A stretch of DNA of 64,000 nucleotides from Cupriavidus sp. BIS7 (lineage in GTDB: Bacteria > Pseudomonadota > Gammaproteobacteria > Burkholderiales > Burkholderiaceae), in contig NZ_ALOU01000093.1 of the NCBI RefSeq assembly GCF_000292345.1, forward strand, positions 1 through 64,000, read 5' to 3'. The notes beneath the pieces were generated by a model. The model did no database searches. It saw only the letters and a list, made by a program, of their open reading frames with translations, and had not been told where the DNA came from. A program made the position numbers and the translations under genes. Positions 44,860 to 52,949 of this stretch are shown here, piece by piece (the first letter of the stretch is position 1; every line of letters begins with the position of its first letter).

Positions 44860-45276
44860 GTGCCCGAATCCACTTTCACGCTTGCCAACATAGACGCCAC
44901 GCTCGAACGCGTGCTGGCCCCCTGGGTGCGTCAACTTGGCCTGCGCGCCGAGGCTGTCGACGCCGATGGCGTGACGCTGCGCCTGCCCTTCAGTGAAACC
45001 TTCCGCCATGCAGGCGGCGTGGTGTGCGGCCAGGTGCTGATGTCCGCGGCCGATACGGCGATGATCGTCGCTATCGCCAGCGCGCTCGGCGAGTTCCGCC
45101 CGATGACCACGGTCAGTCTCACCACCAACTTCATGCGTCCCGTGATCGACGGCGATGTGCTCGTACGGGCCAACGTGCTGCGCCTGGGCAAGACCGTGGT
45201 GTTCGGCGAGATCGAACTGACCGGCCAGGACGGCAAGCTTGCCGTGCAGGCCACCACCACCTACGCACTGCTTTGA
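44860..45276 (+). CDS. PaaI-like hotdog-fold thioesterase
   Basis: A 138-residue acyl-CoA thioesterase-like protein. The hotdog helix motif is HAGGVVCGQVLMSAADTAM, and TTVSLTTNFMRPV is the typical following strand. A GTG start at 44860 is chosen because GAGGAG lies nine bases upstream and the length then matches the family; no ATG fits. The gene is followed 8 bases later by the patatin gene, so they may be co-expressed in lipid turnover. Confidence 0.85.
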   Translation: MPESTFTLANIDATLERVLAPWVRQLGLRAEAVDADGVTLRLPFSETFRHAGGVVCGQVLMSAADTAMIVAIASALGEFRPMTTVSLTTNFMRPVIDGDVLVRANVLRLGKTVVFGEIELTGQDGKLAVQATTTYALL

Positions 45277-45284
45277 ACGCCGGC

Positions 45285-46187
45285 ATGTCGAATCCCGCCA
45301 CCCTCCTCCAGCAGCCGTTCGATCAGATCGTATTTGCCGGCGGCGGCAATCGCTGCTGGTGGCAGGCAGGATGGTGGGACACGGTGGCGCCCGAACTGAA
45401 GCTGCGCCCGCGCGTGATTGCCGGCATCTCGGCCGGCGCGGCCACCGCGTGCATGGTCTATGCGCACGATTCGCAACAGACCATGGCCTACTATCGCGAG
45501 GTGCTGTCCAACAATCCGCGCAATGCGTATTGGGGCAACCTGCTGCGGCGTGAACGAGTCTTTCCACACTACGGCATCTATCGCAACGCGCTGTTGTCGA
45601 TCTTCGCGGACCGGCGCCTGGACCGCTTGCAGAAGGCCCCTGAAATCCGCATCGGCGTGGCCCATATCCCGAGCTGGACCGGTCCGCGCCTGGCCGTTGC
45701 GGCAGGACTGCTTGCGTACAACATCGACAAGCACCTGCTCAAGACGCTGCATCCAAGGCTGGGTCGCAAGCTGGGTTTCCATCCCGAGTTCGTGCGTGCG
45801 CAGGATTGTCGTTCGCCCGAGGACCTGGCCGACCTGCTGCTGCAATCGGCTTCGACGCCGCCGTTCACGCCGGTGCTGCGCCGGCAGGGCCGCGCCGTGC
45901 TCGACGGCGGGCTGGTCGACAATGTACCCGTTGATGCACTCGATGACTCGCGCGGCAATGTGCTGGTGCTGGTCACGCGGCTTTATCCGCGCCCGCGCCG
46001 CTTCGTGCTGGAAGTGGGCGGCCAGCGCCGTCTGTATCTGCAGCCTTCGCGGCGCGTGCCGATCTCGAGCTGGGACTACACGAAACCCGAAGCGATGACG
46101 CATGCGTACGATCTGGGCCGGCGCGATGCGGAGACATTCCTGCGCGAGTGGCCCGAGATCAGGCAGGAACTGTTGCCGGCGTCATAA
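45285..46187 (+). CDS. Patatin-like phospholipase
   Basis: A 300-residue lipid acyl hydrolase. The oxyanion loop is FAGGGNRCWW, the nucleophile serine is in GISAGAA (GxSxG), and the catalytic aspartate is in VLDGGLVDNVP (DGG). No signal peptide is seen. The ATG at 45285 lacks a strong ribosome site and probably depends on coupling with the thioesterase gene just upstream; a TTG at 45273 overlapping that stop is possible. Confidence 0.85.
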   Translation: MSNPATLLQQPFDQIVFAGGGNRCWWQAGWWDTVAPELKLRPRVIAGISAGAATACMVYAHDSQQTMAYYREVLSNNPRNAYWGNLLRRERVFPHYGIYRNALLSIFADRRLDRLQKAPEIRIGVAHIPSWTGPRLAVAAGLLAYNIDKHLLKTLHPRLGRKLGFHPEFVRAQDCRSPEDLADLLLQSASTPPFTPVLRRQGRAVLDGGLVDNVPVDALDDSRGNVLVLVTRLYPRPRRFVLEVGGQRRLYLQPSRRVPISSWDYTKPEAMTHAYDLGRRDAETFLREWPEIRQELLPAS

Positions 46188-46263
46188 GCAGCATGCGCCA
46201 GACTGGCGCCGGTACGAAACGTGTGTGCAATGCGGCCACGCGCCGCCAGGCAAGGAGGCATGA

Positions 46264-47745
46264 ATGACTAAGCGTCAGGCATCAACCGGCACCACCACGA
46301 ACACATCGGCAAAAGTCCGCCGCCGCGCCAGCGAGGTCAGCGCGGAACCGGTTGTCGAACGCGTGCCGCGCCGCAAACGCGCTACGCGGCCCAATTCCCG
46401 CGAAGCGGATTTTGTCGTCATCGGCGCAGGCTCCGGCGGCGTGGCCGCGGCACGGCGCGCGGCATCGCATGGTGCGCGCGTGCTGCTGGTGGAGCGTGAT
46501 GCCATCGGCGGCACCTGCGTGAATCGTGGCTGCGTGCCGAAGAAGATGCTGTCATACGGCGCGGGCTGGGCGTCGATCCTCTCGACATGCCTGTCGCATA
46601 CCGGTGGCAAGGAAGACTGGCGCGATGCCAGCGTGCGCGTGAATGCCGAAGTGGCGCGACTCAACGCATCGTACAAGCAGCGGCTCAACGAAGCTGGCGT
46701 GGAGATCCTGCACGGCGAGGCGCGTCTTGCCGCACCGGACGAGGTGGTTGTCGGCAACGAGATCATTCGTACGCGCAAGACGCTGATCGCGACAGGCGCG
46801 CATCCGGTCGCTCTCCCCGTTCCCGGTGGCGAGCTTGCGAGCAGTTCGGATGACGTGTTCACCTGGCAGACCGTGCCCGGATCGATCGTGGTGATCGGCG
46901 GCGGCTATATCGCCGTGGAGATGGCATCGATCCTGTCCCGTTACGGCGTGAAAGTGGACCTGCTCGTGCGCGAGGATCGCCTGCTGCCGAAGTTCGACCA
47001 CGATATCGCCGCCGCGCTGGCGGATGCGCTGACGGCAAAGGGTGTACGAATTCATTTCGGGACCGAGGTAACGATGCTGGCGCGGTCCAACGGCGCTACC
47101 GAAGTCTGCTACTTGCAGGCCGGCGACACCAGCCGCACCCAGACCGTGCGTGCCCAGGCCGTGCTGGCGGCGATCGGGCGACGGCCGAATCTCGACGGGC
47201 TCGGACTCGATACGCTTGGCGTGAAGCTCGGCGAAAAAGGCGGTATTCAGGTCGACCGGCAGTTCCGCAGTTCCGTGCGGCCGATCTACGCGATTGGCGA
47301 CTGCATGGCGCAGAACCTGCACCTGACACCGGTGGCGATTGCGCAGGGCCGCTGGCTTGCCGATCGGTTGTTCGGCAAGCGTGGCGATATCGCCGACTTC
47401 GACTTCGTTCCCTCGGCGGTGTTCAGCGAGCCCGCGATCGGCGCGGTGGGTTTGACCGAGGCACAGGCGATTGAAGCGGCTGGCGGCAAGGCGGAGCGCG
47501 TGCGTACCGAGATCAAGCGCTTCGTGTCGCTGGAGAATCGCTTCGGCGGCGTGGCCCAGGCGTCGGTATTCAAGCTGGTATTCAACGCGCGCAGCGGCCG
47601 GGTGCTTGGCGCGCACCTGATGGACAACGCTGCGCCCGAGATCATCCAGACGTTCGCCGTTGCGCTGAGGCTGGGGGTGAAGGACGCGCATCTGAAAACG
47701 ACAATGGCGCTACATCCAACCGTGGCAGAGGAACTGTTTGGCTAA
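46264..47745 (+). CDS. gor: Glutathione-disulfide reductase
   Basis: A 493-residue flavoprotein disulfide reductase. After an unusual basic lead of about 45 residues (rich in R, K, T), the FAD motif FVVIGAGSGGVAAARRAA begins. The redox cysteines are in GGTCVNRGCVPKKML; the NADPH fold has GGGYIAVEMASIL with an arginine pair downstream (VREDR); the active-site histidine and glutamate are in HPTVAEELFG at the C-terminus. Glutathione as substrate is inferred from the GR-type motifs. The start follows AAGGAGG. The Escherichia coli enzyme is about 450 residues and lacks this lead. Confidence 0.92.
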   Translation: MTKRQASTGTTTNTSAKVRRRASEVSAEPVVERVPRRKRATRPNSREADFVVIGAGSGGVAAARRAASHGARVLLVERDAIGGTCVNRGCVPKKMLSYGAGWASILSTCLSHTGGKEDWRDASVRVNAEVARLNASYKQRLNEAGVEILHGEARLAAPDEVVVGNEIIRTRKTLIATGAHPVALPVPGGELASSSDDVFTWQTVPGSIVVIGGGYIAVEMASILSRYGVKVDLLVREDRLLPKFDHDIAAALADALTAKGVRIHFGTEVTMLARSNGATEVCYLQAGDTSRTQTVRAQAVLAAIGRRPNLDGLGLDTLGVKLGEKGGIQVDRQFRSSVRPIYAIGDCMAQNLHLTPVAIAQGRWLADRLFGKRGDIADFDFVPSAVFSEPAIGAVGLTEAQAIEAAGGKAERVRTEIKRFVSLENRFGGVAQASVFKLVFNARSGRVLGAHLMDNAAPEIIQTFAVALRLGVKDAHLKTTMALHPTVAEELFG

Positions 47746-47756
47746 GGCGCTCGGAG

Positions 47757-47791
47757 GGCATTGGGCAAGGCGCGCTCCCTAGCCCAATGCC
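47757..47791. terminator. Inverted repeat between convergent gor and lysR
   Basis: GGCATTGGGC (47757-47766) and GCCCAATGCC (47782-47791) are perfect 10-base complements with a 15-base loop. It overlaps the last codons of the lysR gene and has no T-run, so it may act on both strands as a stop or as an mRNA 3' end structure. Confidence 0.6.
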
Positions 47792-48687
47792 GCGTTCGCG
47801 CGTAGCAGCGCTTCTCGAAACAGGTTGGCCAGCTGCGTGGCTGCGAGTGACAGCGGGTTGTCGCGTAGCGTGACGATGCCTAGTGTCAGTGGCCGGAGCG
47901 GCAACTCCACGGGGATTCGGGTCAGCAAATCGGAATGCGGCTCGATTTTCAGGATGCCGCTCGGGATCGTCGACAACGCATCGGTGGTCGCCAGAAGGCT
48001 CGAGGTGACGCCGAACGTGTTGGTCTTGATGATGCGCCGGGGAAGCGGCAGCCGGAGCCCGTGCAACTGTTCGAGCAGGAACGTGTGCTGGCTGCCTGGT
48101 GAAAGCTGCATCAGCCAGTCGCAATCGAGCAATTCTTCCCAACGCGTGGCATTGGCCAGCGGGTGTCCCCGGCGGCCCGCGACCATCACGTCGAGCGTTT
48201 TCAGCGGCTCGAAATCGAAGTCGCTGCCCAGCGTCTCCTGAATCAACGCCGCGATCGCGAAGTCGACAGAACCGGCTCGCAGCGCGGGTAGCACCGCCGG
48301 CATCAATCCTTCCTCAAGCGTCAGATCGGCCAGCGGCATGCTGCGCCGAAAATCCTGCAGCACGTCCGGAAGCACGCTGAGGAACACCATTGGCGTCACC
48401 GCCACCGACACGCGTGCCTGCTCGCCTCCCATCAAGTGACGGATGTCCTGGCGCGCAAGTGCGAGCTGGTTCTGCGCCTGACGCGCGCGGACGGTCAACT
48501 GCCGGCCGCATTCCGTGAGCGTGATGCCACGCGAACTCCTGACGATCAGTGGCGCGTCGAGATCCTCTTCGAGTTCGCGGATCGCCTTCGTGATTGCGGC
48601 CTGGCTCAGGTGCAGGCTCCGCGCGGCGCCGCGGATGCTGCCGGCTTCGACCAGGCGAAGCCATGCCTTCAGTTGATGATCCCGCAT
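47779..48687 (-). CDS. LysR-family regulator of the amidase operon (likely)
   Basis: A 302-residue LysR regulator. The helix-turn-helix is LRLVEAGSIRGAARSLHLSQ onward, with AAITKAIRELEEDL as recognition region; the effector domain follows from about 90. The start at 48687 follows GGAG by seven bases. It is divergent from the amidase gene with 175 bases between, the usual LysR control layout, so amidase-DUF3311-symporter is its likely target. The ligand may be the amide or acid taken up by that system. Confidence 0.92.
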   Translation of the reverse strand: MRDHQLKAWLRLVEAGSIRGAARSLHLSQAAITKAIRELEEDLDAPLIVRSSRGITLTECGRQLTVRARQAQNQLALARQDIRHLMGGEQARVSVAVTPMVFLSVLPDVLQDFRRSMPLADLTLEEGLMPAVLPALRAGSVDFAIAALIQETLGSDFDFEPLKTLDVMVAGRRGHPLANATRWEELLDCDWLMQLSPGSQHTFLLEQLHGLRLPLPRRIIKTNTFGVTSSLLATTDALSTIPSGILKIEPHSDLLTRIPVELPLRPLTLGIVTLRDNPLSLAATQLANLFREALLRANAALG

Positions 48688-48862
48688 GCGTTGTCTCCAA
48701 GGCGGCTGTCTGCGGCTGCCATGCGCGCTTCGCAGGTGACAACCATCAGTGGTCACCATTGGAAAAGTATTGTCTTTTGGTATGCATCATAGCGGATTAG
48801 TCTTTCTGCGAAGTGCCGTCAGCCCCGCAGGGGCAATACAGAACAAAACAGGAGACAAACGC

Positions 48863-50293
48863 ATGAGCAACGAACTGTGGCGCTGGAGCGCCGTCGACAC
48901 GAGCCGCCAGATCGCAAAGCGGGAGGTATCGTCCAGGGAGGTTGTGGCCAGTTGCCTGGCCCGGCTTGAGGCAGTGAATCCGGCCATCAATGCCGTGGTC
49001 GACGTACTGGCGGACGAGGCAATGCAGGCAGCGGCCGAAGCCGATGCGGCACTTGCCCGCGGCGAGCCAGTGGGGCCGCTGCACGGCGTACCTGTCACGG
49101 TGAAGGTCAACGTCGACATGGCGGGCCGCGCCACCACCAATGGCGTCGTGTCCTTTCGGGACACGGTGGCCAGCGAAGACAGCCCCGTGGTTGCCAACCT
49201 GCGCCGCGCGGGTGCCGTCATCATCGGCCGTACCAACACTCCGGCATTCTCGCTGCGCTGGTTCACCGACAACGATCTGCACGGCCGCACGCTCAATCCG
49301 TGGAATGCGAGCCATACGCCCGGTGGGTCCAGCGGCGGCGCGTCAGCGGCCGTGGCCGCAGGTATCGGCGCCATTGCGCACGGCAACGACCAGGGTGGAT
49401 CGATTCGCTACCCCGCCTATGCGTGCGGCGTGGCTGGCCTGCGTCCAACGCAGGGCCTGGTTCCGGCGTTCAATCCGACGCAGTTGCGCGACCGCACGCT
49501 TGGCGCGCAGTTGTCGTCGGTACAGGGCCCGCTGGCACGCACGGTGGGCGACCTGCGCCTGGGTCTGACGGCGATGGCCGCCCCGGATGGCCGGGACCCC
49601 TGGCAGGCAGCGCTCCCGCCCGATGCCGTTCGCAAGACGTTCCCGACACGCGTCGCGGTCTGCGCGGCCATCCCGGGCTTCGGCGCTGACGATGCAGTCG
49701 TCGATGCCGTCAAACAGGCCGCCCGCTGGCTGGAAGACGCCGGCTGCGTTATCGAGGAGGTCACGCCGCCGCGCTTCCAGGAGGCCACCGACCTGTGGGC
49801 AGCGTTGACGATGAACGAACTGGCTGCGGGCCTCGGCGATTCGATCGAGCGCTACGGTGACGATGCCGTGCGCGCGGCCATGGGCACACAGCGGCAACTG
49901 ACCGGCACGCTGGACCTCGCCGGATACATGAATGCGCTGTCGATGCGCACCACGCTGCTGCGCGAATGGCAGCGCTTCTTCGAACGCTATCCGCTGTTGC
50001 TGATGCCAGTGTCCTGGCGGCGCCCGTTCCTGATCGATGCAGACCGGCAAGGCGGCGATGCCGCACGCCACCTTCTCGACGCGCAGAGTCCGCTGCTTGC
50101 AACGGCGATTCTCGGCCTGCCGGGACTGTCCGTGCCAACCGGCATGGCGGATGGCGTGCCGATGGGCGTCCAGCTCGTGGCCGGGCGCTTCCAGGAAGGG
50201 CTGTGCCTGTCGGCAGGCGAAGCCATCGAAGCGCGGTGCGGCGTGATGACGCCGATCGATCCGCATTCGTCGGCCAACTCGGCATCGCGCTGA
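48863..50293 (+). CDS. Amidase signature family enzyme
   Basis: A 476-residue amide hydrolase. The catalytic Lys-Ser-Ser set is visible: lysine in PVTVKVNVD, serine in HTPGGSSGGAS and the nucleophile serine in GNDQGGSIRYPA. The family includes AtzF, GatA and fatty amide hydrolases; GatA is unlikely because gatB and gatC are absent. The start follows CAGGAG by eight bases or so. It is the first gene of an operon with a DUF3311 protein and a sodium symporter, suggesting uptake and hydrolysis of an amide as a nitrogen or carbon source. Confidence 0.92.
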   Translation: MSNELWRWSAVDTSRQIAKREVSSREVVASCLARLEAVNPAINAVVDVLADEAMQAAAEADAALARGEPVGPLHGVPVTVKVNVDMAGRATTNGVVSFRDTVASEDSPVVANLRRAGAVIIGRTNTPAFSLRWFTDNDLHGRTLNPWNASHTPGGSSGGASAAVAAGIGAIAHGNDQGGSIRYPAYACGVAGLRPTQGLVPAFNPTQLRDRTLGAQLSSVQGPLARTVGDLRLGLTAMAAPDGRDPWQAALPPDAVRKTFPTRVAVCAAIPGFGADDAVVDAVKQAARWLEDAGCVIEEVTPPRFQEATDLWAALTMNELAAGLGDSIERYGDDAVRAAMGTQRQLTGTLDLAGYMNALSMRTTLLREWQRFFERYPLLLMPVSWRRPFLIDADRQGGDAARHLLDAQSPLLATAILGLPGLSVPTGMADGVPMGVQLVAGRFQEGLCLSAGEAIEARCGVMTPIDPHSSANSASR

Positions 50294-50306
50294 AAGGAGC
50301 CCGCTG

Positions 50307-50516
50307 ATGCTCAAGTTACTGATCGGAGTCGGCATTCCTTACCTCGGCGTGCTGGGGCTGCTGCCCTGGGTCGCCTCGGTGGACAGCTTCGTGTTGGGCG
50401 TGCCGTTCATCTACGCGTGGATGTTTGCGTGGTTTGTTCTGACCTCGGCATGCCTCTATATCTGCTGGCGATGCTTTGACCGTCCTGCCGCCGACGCGCG
50501 TCGGCAGGACGCCTGA
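50307..50516 (+). CDS. DUF3311 small membrane protein
   Basis: A 69-residue protein with two membrane helices (about 3-25 and 32-55) of the DUF3311 family, usually found directly before sodium:solute symporters, as here. It probably helps the symporter assemble or work, as YhdT-like partners do for others; this is inference. It lies 13 bases after the amidase stop. Confidence 0.88.
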   Translation: MLKLLIGVGIPYLGVLGLLPWVASVDSFVLGVPFIYAWMFAWFVLTSACLYICWRCFDRPAADARRQDA

Positions 50517-50534
50517 CCTCAGGGAGCCACTCAC

Positions 50535-51923
50535 ATGTCCACAGCGGTTTTCCTCGGTTTTATCGTCCTGTCGCTGTTTCTGGCCCTGCGCTCGCGCAAG
50601 GGGGTGGGTACGCAAAGCACCCATGACTTCTTCGTGGCGTCACGGCAGTTCGGCGCGTTCCTGGTGTTCTTCCTGGCTGCGGGCGAGATCTACAGCGTCG
50701 CCACGATGGTGGGCTTCGCTGGCGGCATCTATGCGAAGGGGCCGACCTACGGCATCTGGTTCCTCGGCTATATCCTGCTGGCGTATCCACTCGGCTATTT
50801 CCTGGCCCCGAAGATATGGGAGGCGGGCAAGCGGTTCAACGCGATCACGCTGGCCGACCTGTTCAAGGGCCACTTCGATAGCCGTGCGGTGGAACTGGTT
50901 GTCGCGCTGTCGTCGATCCTGTTCCTGCTGCCGATGGCACAGCTTCAGTTCACGGGCCTGATCGCCGCATTCAGGGGGCTGGGATGGAGCTTTCAGCCGC
51001 TCTATCTGGTCCTGATCGCGGCGGCGCTGGCCTTCACCTATATCGCGATCTCGGGCGTGCGTTCGTCGGCCTACGTTGCCGTGCTCAAGGACGTACTGAT
51101 GGTGGTGGCGATCGTGGTCACGGGGCTCGCGGTTGCCGGAGAAGTGGGTGTGGAAAAGGTCTTCCACGTGGCAAGCGAGCACGTCAGCAATCGGATGAAC
51201 GACGAGCAGCTACGCTTCTCGATGAGCACGATCCTGTTTCAGTCGCTCGGCTTCTACATGATGCCGATCTCCGTGCAGTTCATCTACACGGCGAAGAGTG
51301 CCGACACGATCCGTCGCACGCAGGTGGCCATGCCGCTGTACATGCTGATGTATCCGTTCCTGGTGCTGGCGTCGTACTACGCGCTGACACGCAGCGACGC
51401 GCTCGCATCGGCGAACGAAGCCTTCTTCGTCGCGGCCATCCACCTGCTGCCATCGTGGCTGCTGGGACTGGTGGCGGCCGCCGCCGCGCTGTCCGGCCTG
51501 CTGGTCCTGACCGGCATGTGTCTGGCGATTGGCCCCATCGCCACGCGCAACCTGTTGCCGCACCTGCCGGAGTCCAGGCAGAAGGCGGGCGCCAAGGTCG
51601 TGATCATCGTGTACCTGATCGTGTCGATCCTGATGACGATGATGGCTCCCAACCTGATGCTGACGCTGATCAACACCACGTACTACGGTGTGACCCAGTT
51701 CCTGCCCGGCATGATCGTCATCCTGTTCTCGCTGCGCGTCAGACCGGGCGCGGTGGTGCTGGGTATCCTGACGGGTCAGCTTATGGCGATTGCCCTCTAC
51801 CTGGAGAAGGTGGACCTTGGCGGCATCAATCTGGGATTGCCCTGTCTGGCGGCCAACATCATCGTGATGGTTGCATTGAACCTGCTGCGCACACCGAGGG
51901 GGCTTCAGGCGACGGCCCAGTAG
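50535..51923 (+). CDS. Sodium:solute symporter family protein
   Basis: A 462-residue SSS-family importer with about twelve to thirteen helices. It begins with FLGFIVLSLFLALRSRKG, and the helix with AAGEIYSVATMVGFAGGIYAKG is the typical sodium-site region. The substrate is probably the compound cleaved by the amidase of the same operon, or its product. It starts 18 bases after the DUF3311 stop with CAGGGAG upstream. Transcription ends at the terminator at 52004-52033. Confidence 0.92.
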   Translation: MSTAVFLGFIVLSLFLALRSRKGVGTQSTHDFFVASRQFGAFLVFFLAAGEIYSVATMVGFAGGIYAKGPTYGIWFLGYILLAYPLGYFLAPKIWEAGKRFNAITLADLFKGHFDSRAVELVVALSSILFLLPMAQLQFTGLIAAFRGLGWSFQPLYLVLIAAALAFTYIAISGVRSSAYVAVLKDVLMVVAIVVTGLAVAGEVGVEKVFHVASEHVSNRMNDEQLRFSMSTILFQSLGFYMMPISVQFIYTAKSADTIRRTQVAMPLYMLMYPFLVLASYYALTRSDALASANEAFFVAAIHLLPSWLLGLVAAAAALSGLLVLTGMCLAIGPIATRNLLPHLPESRQKAGAKVVIIVYLIVSILMTMMAPNLMLTLINTTYYGVTQFLPGMIVILFSLRVRPGAVVLGILTGQLMAIALYLEKVDLGGINLGLPCLAANIIVMVALNLLRTPRGLQATAQ

Positions 51924-52003
51924 ATCGGGGCCGTGGAGGAGGTCGGGCGTGCCCCGACCTCAATCGCCGAAATGCAGAACGCAGAAATGCAAAGAGTAGA
52001 AAG

Positions 52004-52033
52004 CAAAAACGGACGCCGAAGCGTCCGTTTTTG
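52004..52033. terminator. Bidirectional rho-independent terminator
   Basis: CAAAAACGGACGC, a CGAA loop, then GCGTCCGTTTTTG. The A- and T-runs on both sides let it end the symporter operon from the left and the tRNA-Phe gene from the right. Confidence 0.95.
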
Positions 52034-52040
52034 CTGAATC

Positions 52041-52116
52041 TGGTGGCCTGGGACGGAATCGAACCGCCGACACAAGGATTTTCAATCCTCTGCTCTACCG
52101 ACTGAGCTACCGGGCC
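52041..52116 (-). tRNA. tRNA-Phe (anticodon GAA)
   Basis: A 76-nucleotide tRNA with encoded CCA. The anticodon loop is TTGAAAA, the D arm contains AGCTCAGTCGGTAGAGC and the T loop is TTCGATT. The acceptor stem is GGCCCGG against CCAGGCC, which leaves a C5-A68 mismatch; a G at 68 would pair fully. The anticodon stem ends in a G27-T43 wobble pair. It has its own promoter and terminator. Confidence 0.95.
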
Positions 52117-52127
52117 AAAGAAGCGAA

Positions 52128-52156
52128 ACTATAACGGGGCAAATCTGGTTCGTCAA
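52128..52156 (-). promoter_or_regulatory. Sigma-70 promoter of tRNA-Phe
   Basis: On minus, TTGACG (52156-52151), a 17-base spacer and TATAGT (52133-52128). The tRNA 5' end is 12 bases past the -10, so the leader is only a few bases. Confidence 0.88.
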
Positions 52157-52172
52157 GCGTTTTGTCGAGCCG

Positions 52173-52892
52173 TTACTGTTCGGTGGGCTCGGGCTTGTTA
52201 CGGCTCAGTTCCACGCCCAGTTGCTTGAGTTTCCGGTACAGGTGGGTGCGTTCGAGACCGGTCTTCTCCGCCACACGCGTCATGCTGCCGTGTTCGCGCA
52301 CGAGGTGGTACTCGAAATAGGCACGCTCGAACAAGTCACGTGCTTCACGCAGCGGCATGTCGAACGAGAACTGCATTTCGCCTTCGGGCATGCCACGGGT
52401 GGCCGTTCCGTTGGCCGTGGCATCCGCAGGTGCTTCGGCGGGCGCCGTGGCAGCGGCCACAGCTTCGCCGGCCCCGGCTGTTGCCGCAGGCGTTGCCGCC
52501 GTGGCAGGCGCCGTGCGCGGGCGGTCGATGCCGCGGGCCAGCCCGGCCTCGACGGCGGACAGCAGCTTCTGCAGCGCGATTGGCTTCTCAAGGAAGTTCA
52601 GTGCGCCGATCTTGGTGGCCTCGACGGCCGTATCGATCGTCGCATGGCCGGACATCATGATGACCGGCATCGTCAGGTAGCCCTGTGCCGACCACTCCTT
52701 GAGCAGTGTCACGCCATCGGTATCCGGCATCCAGATATCGAGCAGCACCAGGTCGGGCGTAGCGCCCGCGCGAAACTCGCGTGCCTGCTGGGCGTTTTCC
52801 GCCAGCTCGACCACATGGCCTTCGTCACTCAGGATCTCCGAGAGCAGTTCCCGGATACCCATTTCGTCATCGACTACGAGGATGGTTGCCAT
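52173..52892 (-). CDS. ntrX: NtrX-like response regulator without AAA+ domain
   Basis: A 239-residue regulator. The receiver domain (1-120) has DDE at residues 8-10, the phospho-aspartate in LVLLDIWMPDTDG and lysine in FLEKPI, closest to NtrX. An Ala/Thr/Pro-rich linker (about 125-170) follows, then a Fis-type helix-turn-helix (GSMTRVAEKTGLERTHLYRKL). The sigma-54-activating AAA+ domain of true NtrX (about 240 residues) is absent, so it cannot activate sigma-54 promoters itself. It follows the ntrY gene with 57 bases between. Confidence 0.9.
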   Translation of the reverse strand: MATILVVDDEMGIRELLSEILSDEGHVVELAENAQQAREFRAGATPDLVLLDIWMPDTDGVTLLKEWSAQGYLTMPVIMMSGHATIDTAVEATKIGALNFLEKPIALQKLLSAVEAGLARGIDRPRTAPATAATPAATAGAGEAVAAATAPAEAPADATANGTATRGMPEGEMQFSFDMPLREARDLFERAYFEYHLVREHGSMTRVAEKTGLERTHLYRKLKQLGVELSRNKPEPTEQ

Positions 52893-52949
52893 ACTTCCCC
52901 TCTTAACCCCACCGCAGCGTCACCGGACGCTGCCGGTGCGCAAGATTGA

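Noticed and set aside
48863-50293. Amidase as GatA of the Glu-tRNA amidotransferase
   Set aside because: gatB and gatC are not adjacent, and the operon partners are a DUF3311 protein and a sodium symporter.
51984-52105. An open frame running through the tRNA-Phe gene
   Set aside because: The peptide is the familiar false translation of a tRNA antisense strand; the tRNA itself is clear.
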